64,000 bases of DNA from Cohnella sp. SGD-V74 (GTDB lineage Bacteria > Bacillota > Bacilli > Paenibacillales > Paenibacillaceae), in assembly GCF_003001675.1 (NCBI RefSeq), contig NZ_PVYW01000009.1, forward strand, positions 228,457-292,456, given 5' to 3'. Positions within the stretch are counted from its first letter, which is position 1, and each line of letters opens with the position of its first letter. Positions 26,202-34,505 of this stretch are shown here, one piece after another. The notes under the pieces were generated by a model. The model saw only the letters and a program-made list of their open reading frames with translations, searched no databases and had not been told where the DNA came from. A program made the translations under genes and the position numbers.

Positions 26202-28250
26202 ATGTTCGGCCGCATTCGGAAAGATTTGGCCGTTAAGGCGATTGCTTGCATGCTGCTGCTCGGCCTGTGGGCCCCGCAGCTCGCTTCGGCCCAGCTTCCG
26301 TATTATACGTGGTACAACGATCTCAACGCCGGCAACATCCGCACGCAGCCGATCTACGTGCCGGACCGGATCATAGACGGCAACGGCATGGAGGGAGCGC
26401 TGTCGTCGCCGGGCGACATCTACATCGCGGATGACGATCATGTGTATATCGCCGATACGGGCAACAACCGCATCGTGGAGTTAAACGAGAAGGGCGAATA
26501 CGTGCGCAGCATCGGACACGAGGAAGGGCCGGGCAAGCTGACCCAGCCGGAAGGCGTGTTCGTCGCGGAGGACGGGACGATCTACGCGGCCAATACCGGC
26601 GGGCAGTCGATCGTGCTCTACGCGCCGGACGGAAGCTTCTTGCGCGAGTTCAAGAAGCCGGAAGCGACGGCGCTGACGGCGGACTATCATTTCCTGCCGA
26701 CCAAGATCGTCGCCGACCGTCGGGGCGTCATGTATATCGTCGTCAAGGATACGTTCCTCGGACTGCTGCGCATGAGTCCCGAAGGCGAGTTCACCGGCTT
26801 CTTCGGCGCGAACAAGGCGAAGCTGAGCTGGCTGGACCGGCTGAAGCGCGCGCTGCTGAACGAGGGGCAACTGGCCCGCGAGATCGCCAAGCAGCCGAAT
26901 CCGATCCAGAACGCGACGCTGTCGGACGACGGCTTCCTGGTGACGACCAGCTCGGGGAAGGCCAGCGACGGACAGATCAAGAAGCTGAACGCCGGAGGTT
27001 TCGACGCGTTCGGCAACAAGGAGTTCCACCAGGACAATCTCGTCGATACGGCGATCGACCGCAACGGCTTCCTGTACGGATTAAACCGCAACAACATAAT
27101 CAGCATCTCGGTCTACGACCCGACGGGAGAGGCCGTCTTCTATTTCGGCTCGACCCAGAAGGGAGCGCGCCAGCTGGGCATTACCGATTACGGCATCAGC
27201 ATCGACATCAACAGCGCCAACGAGCTATGGGTCGCGGACAATGCGTCCAATCTGATCCAGGTGTTCAAGAGAACGAGCTTCGGCGACACGTATATGACGG
27301 CTTCCCATTTGTACTTCGAAGGCGATTACGAACGCAGCCGGTCTTATTGGGAAGAGGTCATCCGGCAGAACGGCATGCTCAACATCGCCTATAACGGCTT
27401 GGGCAAGATCGCCCTGCACGATCGCGACTACGCGGCGGCGCTCGATTACTTCAAGCAGTCGAACGATCCGGAAGGCTATTCCGACGCTTACTGGTACATC
27501 CGGTACGAATGGTTGAAAAATAACTTCCTGCTCGCGGTCGTCGTGCTGGTCGCCGGAATCTGGGGAGTGTCGTTCGGAGCGCGCCGCCTCTCGGCGTTCG
27601 TGCGCAAGCGATCATGGCCGCCGCTCGTTCGGAGGTATGCCGGGGAATTGAGGGACGCGCTCTATCTGATGTTCCATCCGTACAACGGCTTTTATCGGTT
27701 GAAGGATCGCAATATTTCCGTCGCGGTAATCGTCTTCCTGCTCGCGCTGGCGGTCGCGGTTCACATCTGGTCCGTGTTCGCTTCCGGCTTTATCGCTTAT
27801 CCTTACGATCTTGGCGAGTACAATCTTCCGCTGTCCCTGGCGTTCCTGATCGTGCCTTGGGTAACGTGGGTCATCGCGAACTACTTGGTGAGCACGGTCA
27901 AAGGCGGGGAAGGCCGATTCCGCGAAGTGCTGCAGGCGAGCACCTTCGCGATCGTTCCGTACATCGTCATCACGATCCCGGCGACGATTCTGACCAACTT
28001 CGTCGTGCTGGAGGAATGGATTATCATCGATCTCTTCCGGCAGGCGATGTGGATCTGGATTATCGTTCTGTTCCTGGTCATGACGCAGGTCATTCATAAC
28101 TTCGATTTCACCGAGGCGATCAAGAACGCGGTCATTACGCTGCTGACGATCGGGGTCATCTGGGTATTCGCGACGATCATATCCGGCCTGGTGTACAACT
28201 TCTACGACTTTATTGCGCAGATCTACCGGGAGGTGACCTTCCGTGCTTAG
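26202..28250 (+). CDS. Exported NHL-repeat protein with C-terminal YIP1 membrane domain
   Basis: This 682-residue protein has a signal peptide (LAVKAIACMLLLGLWAPQLASA). An extracellular six-bladed NHL propeller follows (about 40-390), with repeats such as SPGDIYIADDDHVYIADTGNNRIVELNEKGEYVRSIG. A short TPR-like helical segment (about 390-430) ends in YSDAYWYIRYEW. Then comes one membrane helix and a YIP1-family domain of about five helices (about 470-680). ATG 26202 lies six bases after the purine-rich ribosome site; ATG 26196 is too close. YIP1 proteins next to CUT1 transporters and DUF5696 proteins are a recurring Paenibacillaceae arrangement, but the role is not known. A sensor or scaffold for the transporter is a guess. 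Confidence 0.8.
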   Translation: MFGRIRKDLAVKAIACMLLLGLWAPQLASAQLPYYTWYNDLNAGNIRTQPIYVPDRIIDGNGMEGALSSPGDIYIADDDHVYIADTGNNRIVELNEKGEYVRSIGHEEGPGKLTQPEGVFVAEDGTIYAANTGGQSIVLYAPDGSFLREFKKPEATALTADYHFLPTKIVADRRGVMYIVVKDTFLGLLRMSPEGEFTGFFGANKAKLSWLDRLKRALLNEGQLAREIAKQPNPIQNATLSDDGFLVTTSSGKASDGQIKKLNAGGFDAFGNKEFHQDNLVDTAIDRNGFLYGLNRNNIISISVYDPTGEAVFYFGSTQKGARQLGITDYGISIDINSANELWVADNASNLIQVFKRTSFGDTYMTASHLYFEGDYERSRSYWEEVIRQNGMLNIAYNGLGKIALHDRDYAAALDYFKQSNDPEGYSDAYWYIRYEWLKNNFLLAVVVLVAGIWGVSFGARRLSAFVRKRSWPPLVRRYAGELRDALYLMFHPYNGFYRLKDRNISVAVIVFLLALAVAVHIWSVFASGFIAYPYDLGEYNLPLSLAFLIVPWVTWVIANYLVSTVKGGEGRFREVLQASTFAIVPYIVITIPATILTNFVVLEEWIIIDLFRQAMWIWIIVLFLVMTQVIHNFDFTEAIKNAVITLLTIGVIWVFATIISGLVYNFYDFIAQIYREVTFRA

Positions 28251-30474
28251 AAAATTATGGCCTTCAAACGGCAAATACAGACTGCTGCTCCTATTCGCGC
28301 TTATCGTCGTCGTGGCGGTGGCGTCGATCGTCTACGGCAGACGGGATAAGCTTCCTTCTCTTCAGGCGATGGGAATCGCCGGCCCCGTGCCGCAGTTCGC
28401 TCCGGTGTTGGAGGGGACCGCATGGCAGGCGGGCGGTATCGACGGCGAAGGCTTCGCCCTTGCGGGGGACAGTGCCAAGTATTCGCTGCTGCTGGAGCCG
28501 AAGACGAGCCAGCTTGTCGTTCTTGACAAGACGGGCGGGTACAAGTGGCGGAGCAATCCGTCGCCGGAGCAGCTCAAGCAGGAGACGGTCAAGGGTGCGC
28601 TGTTGGAAAATCTGCAATCTCCGTTCGTCGCCGAGGTGGTCGTCGCCGGGCAGACGAGAAGAACGATGCTGAGCACGCTCACGAAAGGGCTGACGATCGA
28701 CTACGTCCCGATCGGCGACGCGGGCGTTCAGGCGACTTATACGTACGAGAAGGAGAAGCTGAGCTTCGTCATTCAATTCACGGTGACCGACCGCGGCTTG
28801 GAAGCGGCCGTACCGTCGGACGGCATTCGGGAGTCGGGCGATTACTGGCTGTATTCCTTGCAGCTGCTGCCTTACTTCGGCGCGGTTCCGGCGGGCGGAG
28901 AGGAAGGTTATCTGTTCGTGCCGGACGGCCCGGGAGGGCTGATCCTGTACGACCGCCAACGGCCTTCGGTCGCCAGCGGCTACGAGTTTCCGATCTACGG
29001 GGACGACCCGGCGCACGTCAACTATGACGAGAACATGCAGGCGCAGCGCGAGCAGATCGCCTATCCGCTCTACGGGCTGAGGCGCGGAGATCGCGCGTTC
29101 GCCGCGATCGTGAAGGAAGGGGCGTATACGGCGAAGATCAAAGCGGTCACGCCGAGCAACAGCTCGCGGTATCATTCGATCGGCGTCAGCTTCGGCTATC
29201 GCGAAGAATACGGCCGCAAGGTGAGCGGCATTACGAAGGAGACGGTCAAGGCGGTGCGCAAGGAGCGGACGGCGGAAGACCGTCGGGTGGAATATCGTCT
29301 GCTGTCCGGAGAGGAAGCCGATTACGTCGGGATGGCGCATACCTATCGCGATTATTTGCAAGAGAGCGGACAACTGGGCGCTCCGCTGGCGGCGACGGAC
29401 CGCGTTCCGCTCATGCTGTCGATCATCGGCGGCGGCAACAAGCCGCAATTCGGCAGAAGCGGGTACGAGGCGGCGACGACGTTCGAGCAGGCGGAGCGCA
29501 TCGTCCGGGATTTGCGCGAGGCCGGCGTGGCGAACATGAGCGTCATCTATCAGGGCTGGCAGAACAGCGGCCATACGTATACCGACAAGCGGTTTCCGAT
29601 CGTCTCGGAGCTTGGCGGCGAGAAGGGGGCGAGACGGTTCGCGCAAAGCATGCGCGAGCTCGGAGTCCCGGTTCTGTTCGACGATTACATGGCCTGGAAG
29701 GACGAGTCGCACAGTTCCTTCTATAAGAAGACGGACGGCATTCGCGGCATCGATTCCACGGTGCTGTCCGGAACGGGAGACGCGTTTATCGTGAATCCGG
29801 TAAAAGCGGTCCGCCAGCAGAAGCTTGTCGTCGACGCGCTGAAGAAGATCGGAATCGACGGCATCCACTACGTCGACGGCCCGGGCAGCATCGCGTTCAG
29901 CGACTACAGATCGAACGCTCCGCTGACGCGCGGGGACACGGTGCACTATTACCGGGAGCTGCTGGACTACGTCAGGGAGCAGCTCGGAACGGCGGGCGTG
30001 CAGCGCGGGGAGCAGTACGCGCTCGGGCATGCCGACTATATCGAGGAGCTGCCGCATTCGTCCAGCCGGGATTTTATCGTCGACGAGACGGTGCCTGTCT
30101 ACCAGATCGCCGTTCACGGCACGGTCGCCTATTCGACGGCGCCGGGCAATCTGCGCGACGTGTACGAGGACGAGATGCTGCGGGCGATCGAATACGGGGC
30201 GATTCCGTCCTTCACGCTGACCTATGCCGAGAGCCGCGTGCTGAAGGGGACCGATTATCAGGATTTGTTCAGCACCGAGTATGCGGTCTGGAAGGATCGC
30301 ATTCTCGAAGACTACGACAGTTTCGATCGTCTGGCAGGCGTGCTCCACCAGCCAATCGCGGATCACGAGAAGGCGGCGGAAGGCGTCTACGTCACGACTT
30401 ACGAGGACGGTACCCGGGTCACTGTCGACTATAACACGAAGCAATTCGGCGTCGAGGGAGGGAGAAGCGAATGA
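28243..30474 (+). CDS. DUF5696-type membrane-anchored protein with glycosidase-like fold
   Basis: This 743-residue protein has one N-terminal membrane anchor (LLLLFALIVVVAVASIVYG), so its bulk is outside the cell. It begins with a beta-sandwich half (about 60-330) including GYKWRSNPSPEQL and YLFVPDGPGGLILYD. The second half (about 370-720) has the alternating pattern of a TIM barrel: MSVIYQGWQNSGHTYTDKR, VPVLFDDYMAWKDESH and GIDGIHYVDGPGSIAFSDY. Acidic residues at strand ends are placed as in glycoside hydrolases. It corresponds to the DUF5696 family as remembered, of unknown activity. GTG 28243 overlaps the YIP1 gene by eight bases and follows GGGAGGTGA. Context suggests that it cuts or binds the glycan taken up by the transporter. 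Confidence 0.75.
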   Translation: MLRKLWPSNGKYRLLLLFALIVVVAVASIVYGRRDKLPSLQAMGIAGPVPQFAPVLEGTAWQAGGIDGEGFALAGDSAKYSLLLEPKTSQLVVLDKTGGYKWRSNPSPEQLKQETVKGALLENLQSPFVAEVVVAGQTRRTMLSTLTKGLTIDYVPIGDAGVQATYTYEKEKLSFVIQFTVTDRGLEAAVPSDGIRESGDYWLYSLQLLPYFGAVPAGGEEGYLFVPDGPGGLILYDRQRPSVASGYEFPIYGDDPAHVNYDENMQAQREQIAYPLYGLRRGDRAFAAIVKEGAYTAKIKAVTPSNSSRYHSIGVSFGYREEYGRKVSGITKETVKAVRKERTAEDRRVEYRLLSGEEADYVGMAHTYRDYLQESGQLGAPLAATDRVPLMLSIIGGGNKPQFGRSGYEAATTFEQAERIVRDLREAGVANMSVIYQGWQNSGHTYTDKRFPIVSELGGEKGARRFAQSMRELGVPVLFDDYMAWKDESHSSFYKKTDGIRGIDSTVLSGTGDAFIVNPVKAVRQQKLVVDALKKIGIDGIHYVDGPGSIAFSDYRSNAPLTRGDTVHYYRELLDYVREQLGTAGVQRGEQYALGHADYIEELPHSSSRDFIVDETVPVYQIAVHGTVAYSTAPGNLRDVYEDEMLRAIEYGAIPSFTLTYAESRVLKGTDYQDLFSTEYAVWKDRILEDYDSFDRLAGVLHQPIADHEKAAEGVYVTTYEDGTRVTVDYNTKQFGVEGGRSE

Positions 30475-31367
30475 GCGGGAAAACCTCGCGGCGCAGACAG
30501 CTTCTGCAGTTTCGCTGGAAGGAATACGGAATGGGTTATCTGTTCATGCTGCCCTGGATGATCGGATTCGTCGCTTTCGTGGCTTTTCCGATCGGATGGT
30601 CGCTGTGGAACAGCTTTAACCAGGTGTTTATTACGAGCGAAGGGTTCAAATACACTTGGGTCGGCCTTAGCAATTTCCGGAGAATGCTGGTCGAGAACAA
30701 CGCTTACCCGATTATTTTGATTACGTATTTACAAGAAGTGCTGCTCATTATCCCGCTGATTCTCATTTTCTCCTTTTTCGTATCGCTGCTGCTCAATGAG
30801 AAGTTTCCGGGAAGGGGATGGATGAGGGCGCTCTTCTTCCTTCCGGTCATTTTCGCCACGGGGCAGGTCATTATGGAGCTGTTCGTGCAGGGAGCGGGCG
30901 AGCTGCCGTTCATGGAGCAGTACAATCTGGACGTCATTCTGCGGCAGTATTTCAACGAGAGCACGGCCAACATGCTGCTCGGCATTCTCGGCAAGGCGGT
31001 CATCATTCTCTGGTATTCCGGGGTGCAGATTCTGATCTTCATCGCCGGCTTCCAGACGATTCCGAAGACGGTGTACGAGGCGGTCAGGGTGGACGGGGCT
31101 TCGCCGTGGGAGAGCTTCTGGAAAATTACGTTCCCCGGCATGCTGCCTTTTATCGGACTGAACGCGGTGTACACGATCGTCGATCTGTTTACGTTCCCGT
31201 TTAATCCGGTGCTGGAGATCGTTCGGAACAATATGTTCTCGCCGACGACGGGTTACGGCTACGCGAGCGCCATGGCTTGGCTGTACTTCGCCATCGTGCT
31301 GGTGCTGCTCGGCATTACGCTGTGGCTGACCTATCGCGCGACCAAGGGGAGGGGGGAGCTTCGATGA
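30471..31367 (+). CDS. Carbohydrate ABC permease, MalF/UgpA type (pair 2)
   Basis: This is the first subunit of a second permease pair in the same operon, 298 aa with six helices. It starts with a basic tail (SGKTSRRRQLLQFRWKEYG) and YLFMLPWMIGFVAFVAFPIGWSLWNSF. The EAA loop is TVYEAVRVDGASPWESFWKITFPGMLPFI. ATG overlaps the previous TGA (ATGA) and is preceded by GGGAGGGAGAAG. Sequence differs clearly from the pair 1 MalF subunit, so it is not a recent duplicate; it probably transports a related product using the shared ATPase. Confidence 0.95.
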   Translation: MSGKTSRRRQLLQFRWKEYGMGYLFMLPWMIGFVAFVAFPIGWSLWNSFNQVFITSEGFKYTWVGLSNFRRMLVENNAYPIILITYLQEVLLIIPLILIFSFFVSLLLNEKFPGRGWMRALFFLPVIFATGQVIMELFVQGAGELPFMEQYNLDVILRQYFNESTANMLLGILGKAVIILWYSGVQILIFIAGFQTIPKTVYEAVRVDGASPWESFWKITFPGMLPFIGLNAVYTIVDLFTFPFNPVLEIVRNNMFSPTTGYGYASAMAWLYFAIVLVLLGITLWLTYRATKGRGELR

Positions 31368-32347
31368 AGCTGGAGGAAGCGTACAAGCAAGTTAAGCTCG
31401 ATATCGCCGAGACGCTCGCGCACCGCAAGACGCAGAAGCTGAAGATGACGGTGCTCGGCCAGAACGTGAAGGACGGGATGATCGCCAAGCTGGTCATTTT
31501 CGCGCTGCTGATGGTCATTGCCTTCCTGTATGTCAAACCGATTCTGTACATGATTTCGACCAGTCTCAAGAGCGTGGCCGATATGATCGATCCCGTCGTC
31601 GGGCTGATCCCGCGTGAGCTGAACCTGGCCAACTACGCGGATGCATGGAAGGGACTCAAGTATCCCGAAGGCTTCCTGGATACGATGACGATCGCGCTCG
31701 TCGGCTCCGTGTTCCAGGTGTTCACGTGCGCGCTGACCGGCTATGCGCTGGCGAGGCTGAAGTTTCCGGGGAAGAACCTGATGTTCTTCCTCATTCTCGT
31801 CGCCTTCCTCGTTCCGCCGCAGCTGACGATCGTTCCTCTCTACATGATCTACAGCGAGCTGGGGTGGATCAACACGCCGTTCGTGTTTCTCGTGCCCGCT
31901 CTGTTCGGGCAGGGCTTACGGGGGGCGCTGTTCATCATCATCTTCCGGCAGTTTTTCCTGTCGCAGCCGAAGGCGCTGGAGGAGGCGGCCAAGATCGACG
32001 GGGCTTCGGCGTTCCGCCTGTTCTTCCGCATCATGATGCCGCTGGCCGCGGGCGCTTGCCTCGTCGTGTTCCTGTTCTCGTTCGTCTGGTACTGGAACAT
32101 GAGCTATGAGGCGGCGCTGTTCCTGAGCAAGGACTTTACGCCGTTATCCCTTCGGCTCAGTTCGATGCAGATGGAGCTGATCGGCAACAAAGCGCTCGAC
32201 TACAGCGCGGGAGTCGGGCAGGACCCGATCTCGGAAGGACCGCGGATGGCCGGCGCGTTCCTCATCATCTTCCCGCCGCTGCTCGTCTATCTGATCGCCC
32301 AGCGCTGGTTCACCGAAGGCATCGAGCGCACCGGGCTGGTGGAATAG
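31364..32347 (+). CDS. Carbohydrate ABC permease, MalG/UgpE type (pair 2)
   Basis: This is the second subunit of pair 2, 327 aa. It has a longer than usual cytosolic N-terminus (about 45 residues, KLEEAYKQVKLDIAETLAHR) before the first helix at GMIAKLVIFALLMVIAFLYV. The EAA loop is ALEEAAKIDGASAFRLFFRIMMPL. Another oddity is the stretch between helices 5 and 6 (SKDFTPLSLRLSSMQMELIG) that is longer than in pair 1. ATG 31364 overlaps the preceding stop as ATGA and is preceded by GGGGGGAG. It is the last gene of the operon; a GC-rich hairpin and repeats follow. Confidence 0.94.
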   Translation: MKLEEAYKQVKLDIAETLAHRKTQKLKMTVLGQNVKDGMIAKLVIFALLMVIAFLYVKPILYMISTSLKSVADMIDPVVGLIPRELNLANYADAWKGLKYPEGFLDTMTIALVGSVFQVFTCALTGYALARLKFPGKNLMFFLILVAFLVPPQLTIVPLYMIYSELGWINTPFVFLVPALFGQGLRGALFIIIFRQFFLSQPKALEEAAKIDGASAFRLFFRIMMPLAAGACLVVFLFSFVWYWNMSYEAALFLSKDFTPLSLRLSSMQMELIGNKALDYSAGVGQDPISEGPRMAGAFLIIFPPLLVYLIAQRWFTEGIERTGLVE

Positions 32348-32370
32348 GCGGGGCTTTGCTCCCCGCCTTG
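32346..32370 (+). terminator. GC-rich hairpin at the end of the ABC operon
   Basis: AGGCGGGG at 32346-32353 pairs with CCCCGCCT at 32361-32368 around a 7-base loop. It lies immediately after the stop codon. The following sequence is not T-rich, so efficiency is uncertain. Confidence 0.55.
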
Positions 32371-32400
32371 CTGCGTTGGCTTGGGAGTTGGGCGTGAGAA

Positions 32401-32502
32401 GGCAGAGTAGAGTATGGCGAGGCAAGGTAGGGCACAGGGCAAGGCGGGCAGGCAGAGTAGAGTGAAGCGAGGCAAGGTAGGGCAGGCAGGGCAAGGTGGG
32501 CA
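32401..32502. repeat. Two-copy ~50-bp purine-rich direct repeat
   Basis: GGCAGAGTAGAGT starts at 32401 and again at 32451. Each is followed by a CGAGGCAAGGTAGGGCA block and a GGGCAAGG-GGGCA block. It is non-coding on both strands and adjoins the 52-bp array. Confidence 0.75.
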
Positions 32503-32511
32503 AGGCTCGTA

Positions 32512-32862
32512 CGGAGGGCATTGTTCTAAGAAATCGAGTAATTCCTGCCAAATGGTGCTCAGTCGGAGGGCGTTGTTCTAAGAAATCGAGTAATTCCTCC
32601 CAAATGGTGCTCAGTCGGAGGGCGTTGTTCTAAGAAGTCGAGTAATTCCTCCCAAATGGTGCTCAAACGGAGGGCGTTGTTCTAAGAAGTCGAGTAATTC
32701 CTCCCAAATGGTGCTCAGACGGAGGGCGTTGTTCTAAGAAATCGAGTAATTCCTCCCAAATGGTGCTCAGTCGGAGGGTGTTGTTCTAAGAAATCGAGTA
32801 ATTCCTCCCAAATGGTGCTCAGTCGGAGGGCGTTGTTCTAAGAAATCGAGTAACGTCTCCCG
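32512..32862. repeat. Seven-copy 52-bp tandem array
   Basis: CGGAGGGCGTTGTTCTAAG starts at 32512, 32564, 32616, 32668, 32720, 32772 and 32824, a strict 52-bp period. Differences between copies are single bases (AAATCGAG or AAGTCGAG; CTCAGT, CTCAGA or CTCAAA). The last copy breaks off after ATCGAGTAA. Each unit contains GGAGG and CCTCC arms that could pair across the middle. There are no spacers, so it is not a CRISPR. No reading frame of protein-like quality spans it. Near-identity of copies points to recent expansion. Confidence 0.92.
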
Positions 32863-32889
32863 CAAAGTGAACATTGAGCAAAGAAATAG

Positions 32890-32936
32890 GGGCCATCCCA
32901 TGATCATCTGCTAGATGACTCATAGGACGGCCCCGA
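32890..32936 (-). terminator. Terminator of the minus-strand binding-protein gene
   Basis: GGGGCC-TCC-ATGA-TCATCT pairs imperfectly with AGATGA-TCAT-GGA-GGCCCC around GCT. On the minus strand the hairpin is followed by TATTTCTTTG. It may also stop plus-strand read-through. Confidence 0.7.
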
Positions 32937-33010
32937 CATTCAATAGGATGGGTTAACGAGAATGGCAGATGGTGTGCAAGGGCGTTGAGGCTTTGACTCT
33001 CAAGCTGGCG

Positions 33011-34390
33011 TTACTGCTTGCTGGCCAGTTCCATTTCGACCGCTTTGTCGAGCTCGGCTTCGGCGGACTTCAGGGCGTCTTCCACGCTCAGCTCTCCGAG
33101 GATCACCTTCTCGAACTCGTAGGCGAGAATCGAAGGGGCGTTCAAGGTGAGCGTCGGATGGATCGCCGGCGAAGGCGCGAATTTGTTGTAGTAGATGGCC
33201 GAGACGTTTTTCCCCTCCAGTAAGGGGACGTTGGCGCCGAATGCCTTGCGGACTTCCTCGTTCAGCAGGTGAGTCGGTTTGCCTTCCTTGGAAGCGGCGA
33301 GTTGGGCTTCGTCGGACAGCAGCTCGTTCACCGCTTGCAGCGCCGCTTCTTTGTTTGCGGCGGTGTCCGTAACGTAGATCATCGTCGGAAGCGACTGGAA
33401 GCCGATGCCGTTGTTGTCCTCGAACGTCGGAGCCGCGACCATGTCCCAGTTGAGCGCCTCGAAGCCGGGCCGTTTGTAGCTCGATGAGAGCGAGAGCACC
33501 ATGGCAATGTTCTTCTGCTCGTAGAATTTGTTCAGCTCCAGACCGGAATCGCGCTCGTAGCCTTCCTGATTGCCGGGAATTTTGTAGAAGCGGGACAAAT
33601 TGTCGAAAATGCGTTTCCAGCCGTCGTTGTTCACGACCGCCTTGCCGGATTCGGCGTCGATGATTGGCAGGGAAAACTCGTTGCTCAGCAGCGCGAACCG
33701 GTAGAACATGCTGATGCCGCGATATTTGACCCCGTCCTTCGTTCCGGTGACCTGCTTGGCGAGTTCGTACAGCTGATCCCAAGTCATGCCGTCCGTCGGA
33801 TAAGGGACGTTGAACTTGTCGAAGACGTCTTTGTTATAGAACAGCACCATCGGATTCGAGCTTTCCGGCAGGCCGTACAGCTTGCCTCCGGAGAAGTTTT
33901 TGGCGGTGGCGATCGAAGCCGGGTCGAAGCGGTTCAGGTCGACGATGCCGGAATCGGCCAGCGCCGTCAAATCCGTCTGCAGATTGCTGCCCAGCAGCAC
34001 CCGCAGATCGCCCTCGGCCGCTCCGAACAAGATGTCCGGCGTAATATCTTTCTGGGCTTTCAGGTCGGGCATGTTCAGAATGCAGGAGCAGAGATAGTTG
34101 AGCGTGATGTTCGGATGTTTCGCTGTCACCCATTGATTGATCTGTGACTCGAAAGCGTCTTCCGGGATTGAGCCGAATACGCTGAGCTCCACCGGCTCAG
34201 GCTCCGGTTCCGGCGAAGGCGTTTCCGACGGACTGGGCGACGGGGAAGCCGACGGCGACGGAGAAGCGCTTTCAGACGCCGGCGGACTTGAGGACGGAGC
34301 CGTTTCGTTCTTGCTGCAGGCCGACAGAATCACCGTCAGAAGCAGCATGCTGGCAATCAGTGCGGAGAAGACTCGCGACTTGTGAATCAT
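33011..34390 (-). CDS. Carbohydrate ABC transporter substrate-binding lipoprotein
   Basis: This is a family 1 solute-binding lipoprotein of 459 aa. Its signal peptide ends at lipobox LSAC (Cys25). A Ser/Pro/Glu repeat linker (about 28-65, many SPS units) anchors the domain away from the membrane. The mature domain has VELSVFGSIPEDAFESQINQW, DILFGAAEGDLRVLLGSNLQT, GKLYGLPESSNPMVLFYNKDVFDKFNVPYPTDGMTW and NELLSDEAQLAASKEGKPT. GGGAGGT lies seven bases before the ATG. It is divergent from the AraC gene, which probably regulates it, and close to permease pair 2, which it may feed. Only the carbohydrate class of ligand can be inferred. Confidence 0.93.
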   Translation of the reverse strand: MIHKSRVFSALIASMLLLTVILSACSKNETAPSSSPPASESASPSPSASPSPSPSETPSPEPEPEPVELSVFGSIPEDAFESQINQWVTAKHPNITLNYLCSCILNMPDLKAQKDITPDILFGAAEGDLRVLLGSNLQTDLTALADSGIVDLNRFDPASIATAKNFSGGKLYGLPESSNPMVLFYNKDVFDKFNVPYPTDGMTWDQLYELAKQVTGTKDGVKYRGISMFYRFALLSNEFSLPIIDAESGKAVVNNDGWKRIFDNLSRFYKIPGNQEGYERDSGLELNKFYEQKNIAMVLSLSSSYKRPGFEALNWDMVAAPTFEDNNGIGFQSLPTMIYVTDTAANKEAALQAVNELLSDEAQLAASKEGKPTHLLNEEVRKAFGANVPLLEGKNVSAIYYNKFAPSPAIHPTLTLNAPSILAYEFEKVILGELSVEDALKSAEAELDKAVEMELASKQ

Positions 34391-34459
34391 TCCTGTAACC
34401 TCCCTGGTTTCTGGTCACAACGTTCTGTATAAATAACGATCCGTTGCTTCACTTCAATT

Positions 34460-34487
34460 TTGCAGAAAAACACAGGGCGGGTATATG
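34460..34487 (+). promoter_or_regulatory. Possible promoter of the AraC-family gene
   Basis: TTGCAG at 34460-34465 and TATATG at 34482-34487 are 16 bp apart, within the 115-bp divergent region shared with the binding-protein gene. It is of moderate quality. Confidence 0.4.
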
Positions 34488-34505
34488 GAATAATGGTGGA
34501 TTGTA

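Noticed and set aside
28291..30444. 717-residue minus-strand frame and other long antisense frames in the G+C-rich part
   Set aside because: These mirror real genes on the other strand, have arginine/histidine-rich low-quality composition and lack ribosome sites. They are shadows of G+C-rich codon use.
32512..32862. 52-bp array as a CRISPR
   Set aside because: Units are contiguous with no unique spacers and no cas genes nearby.
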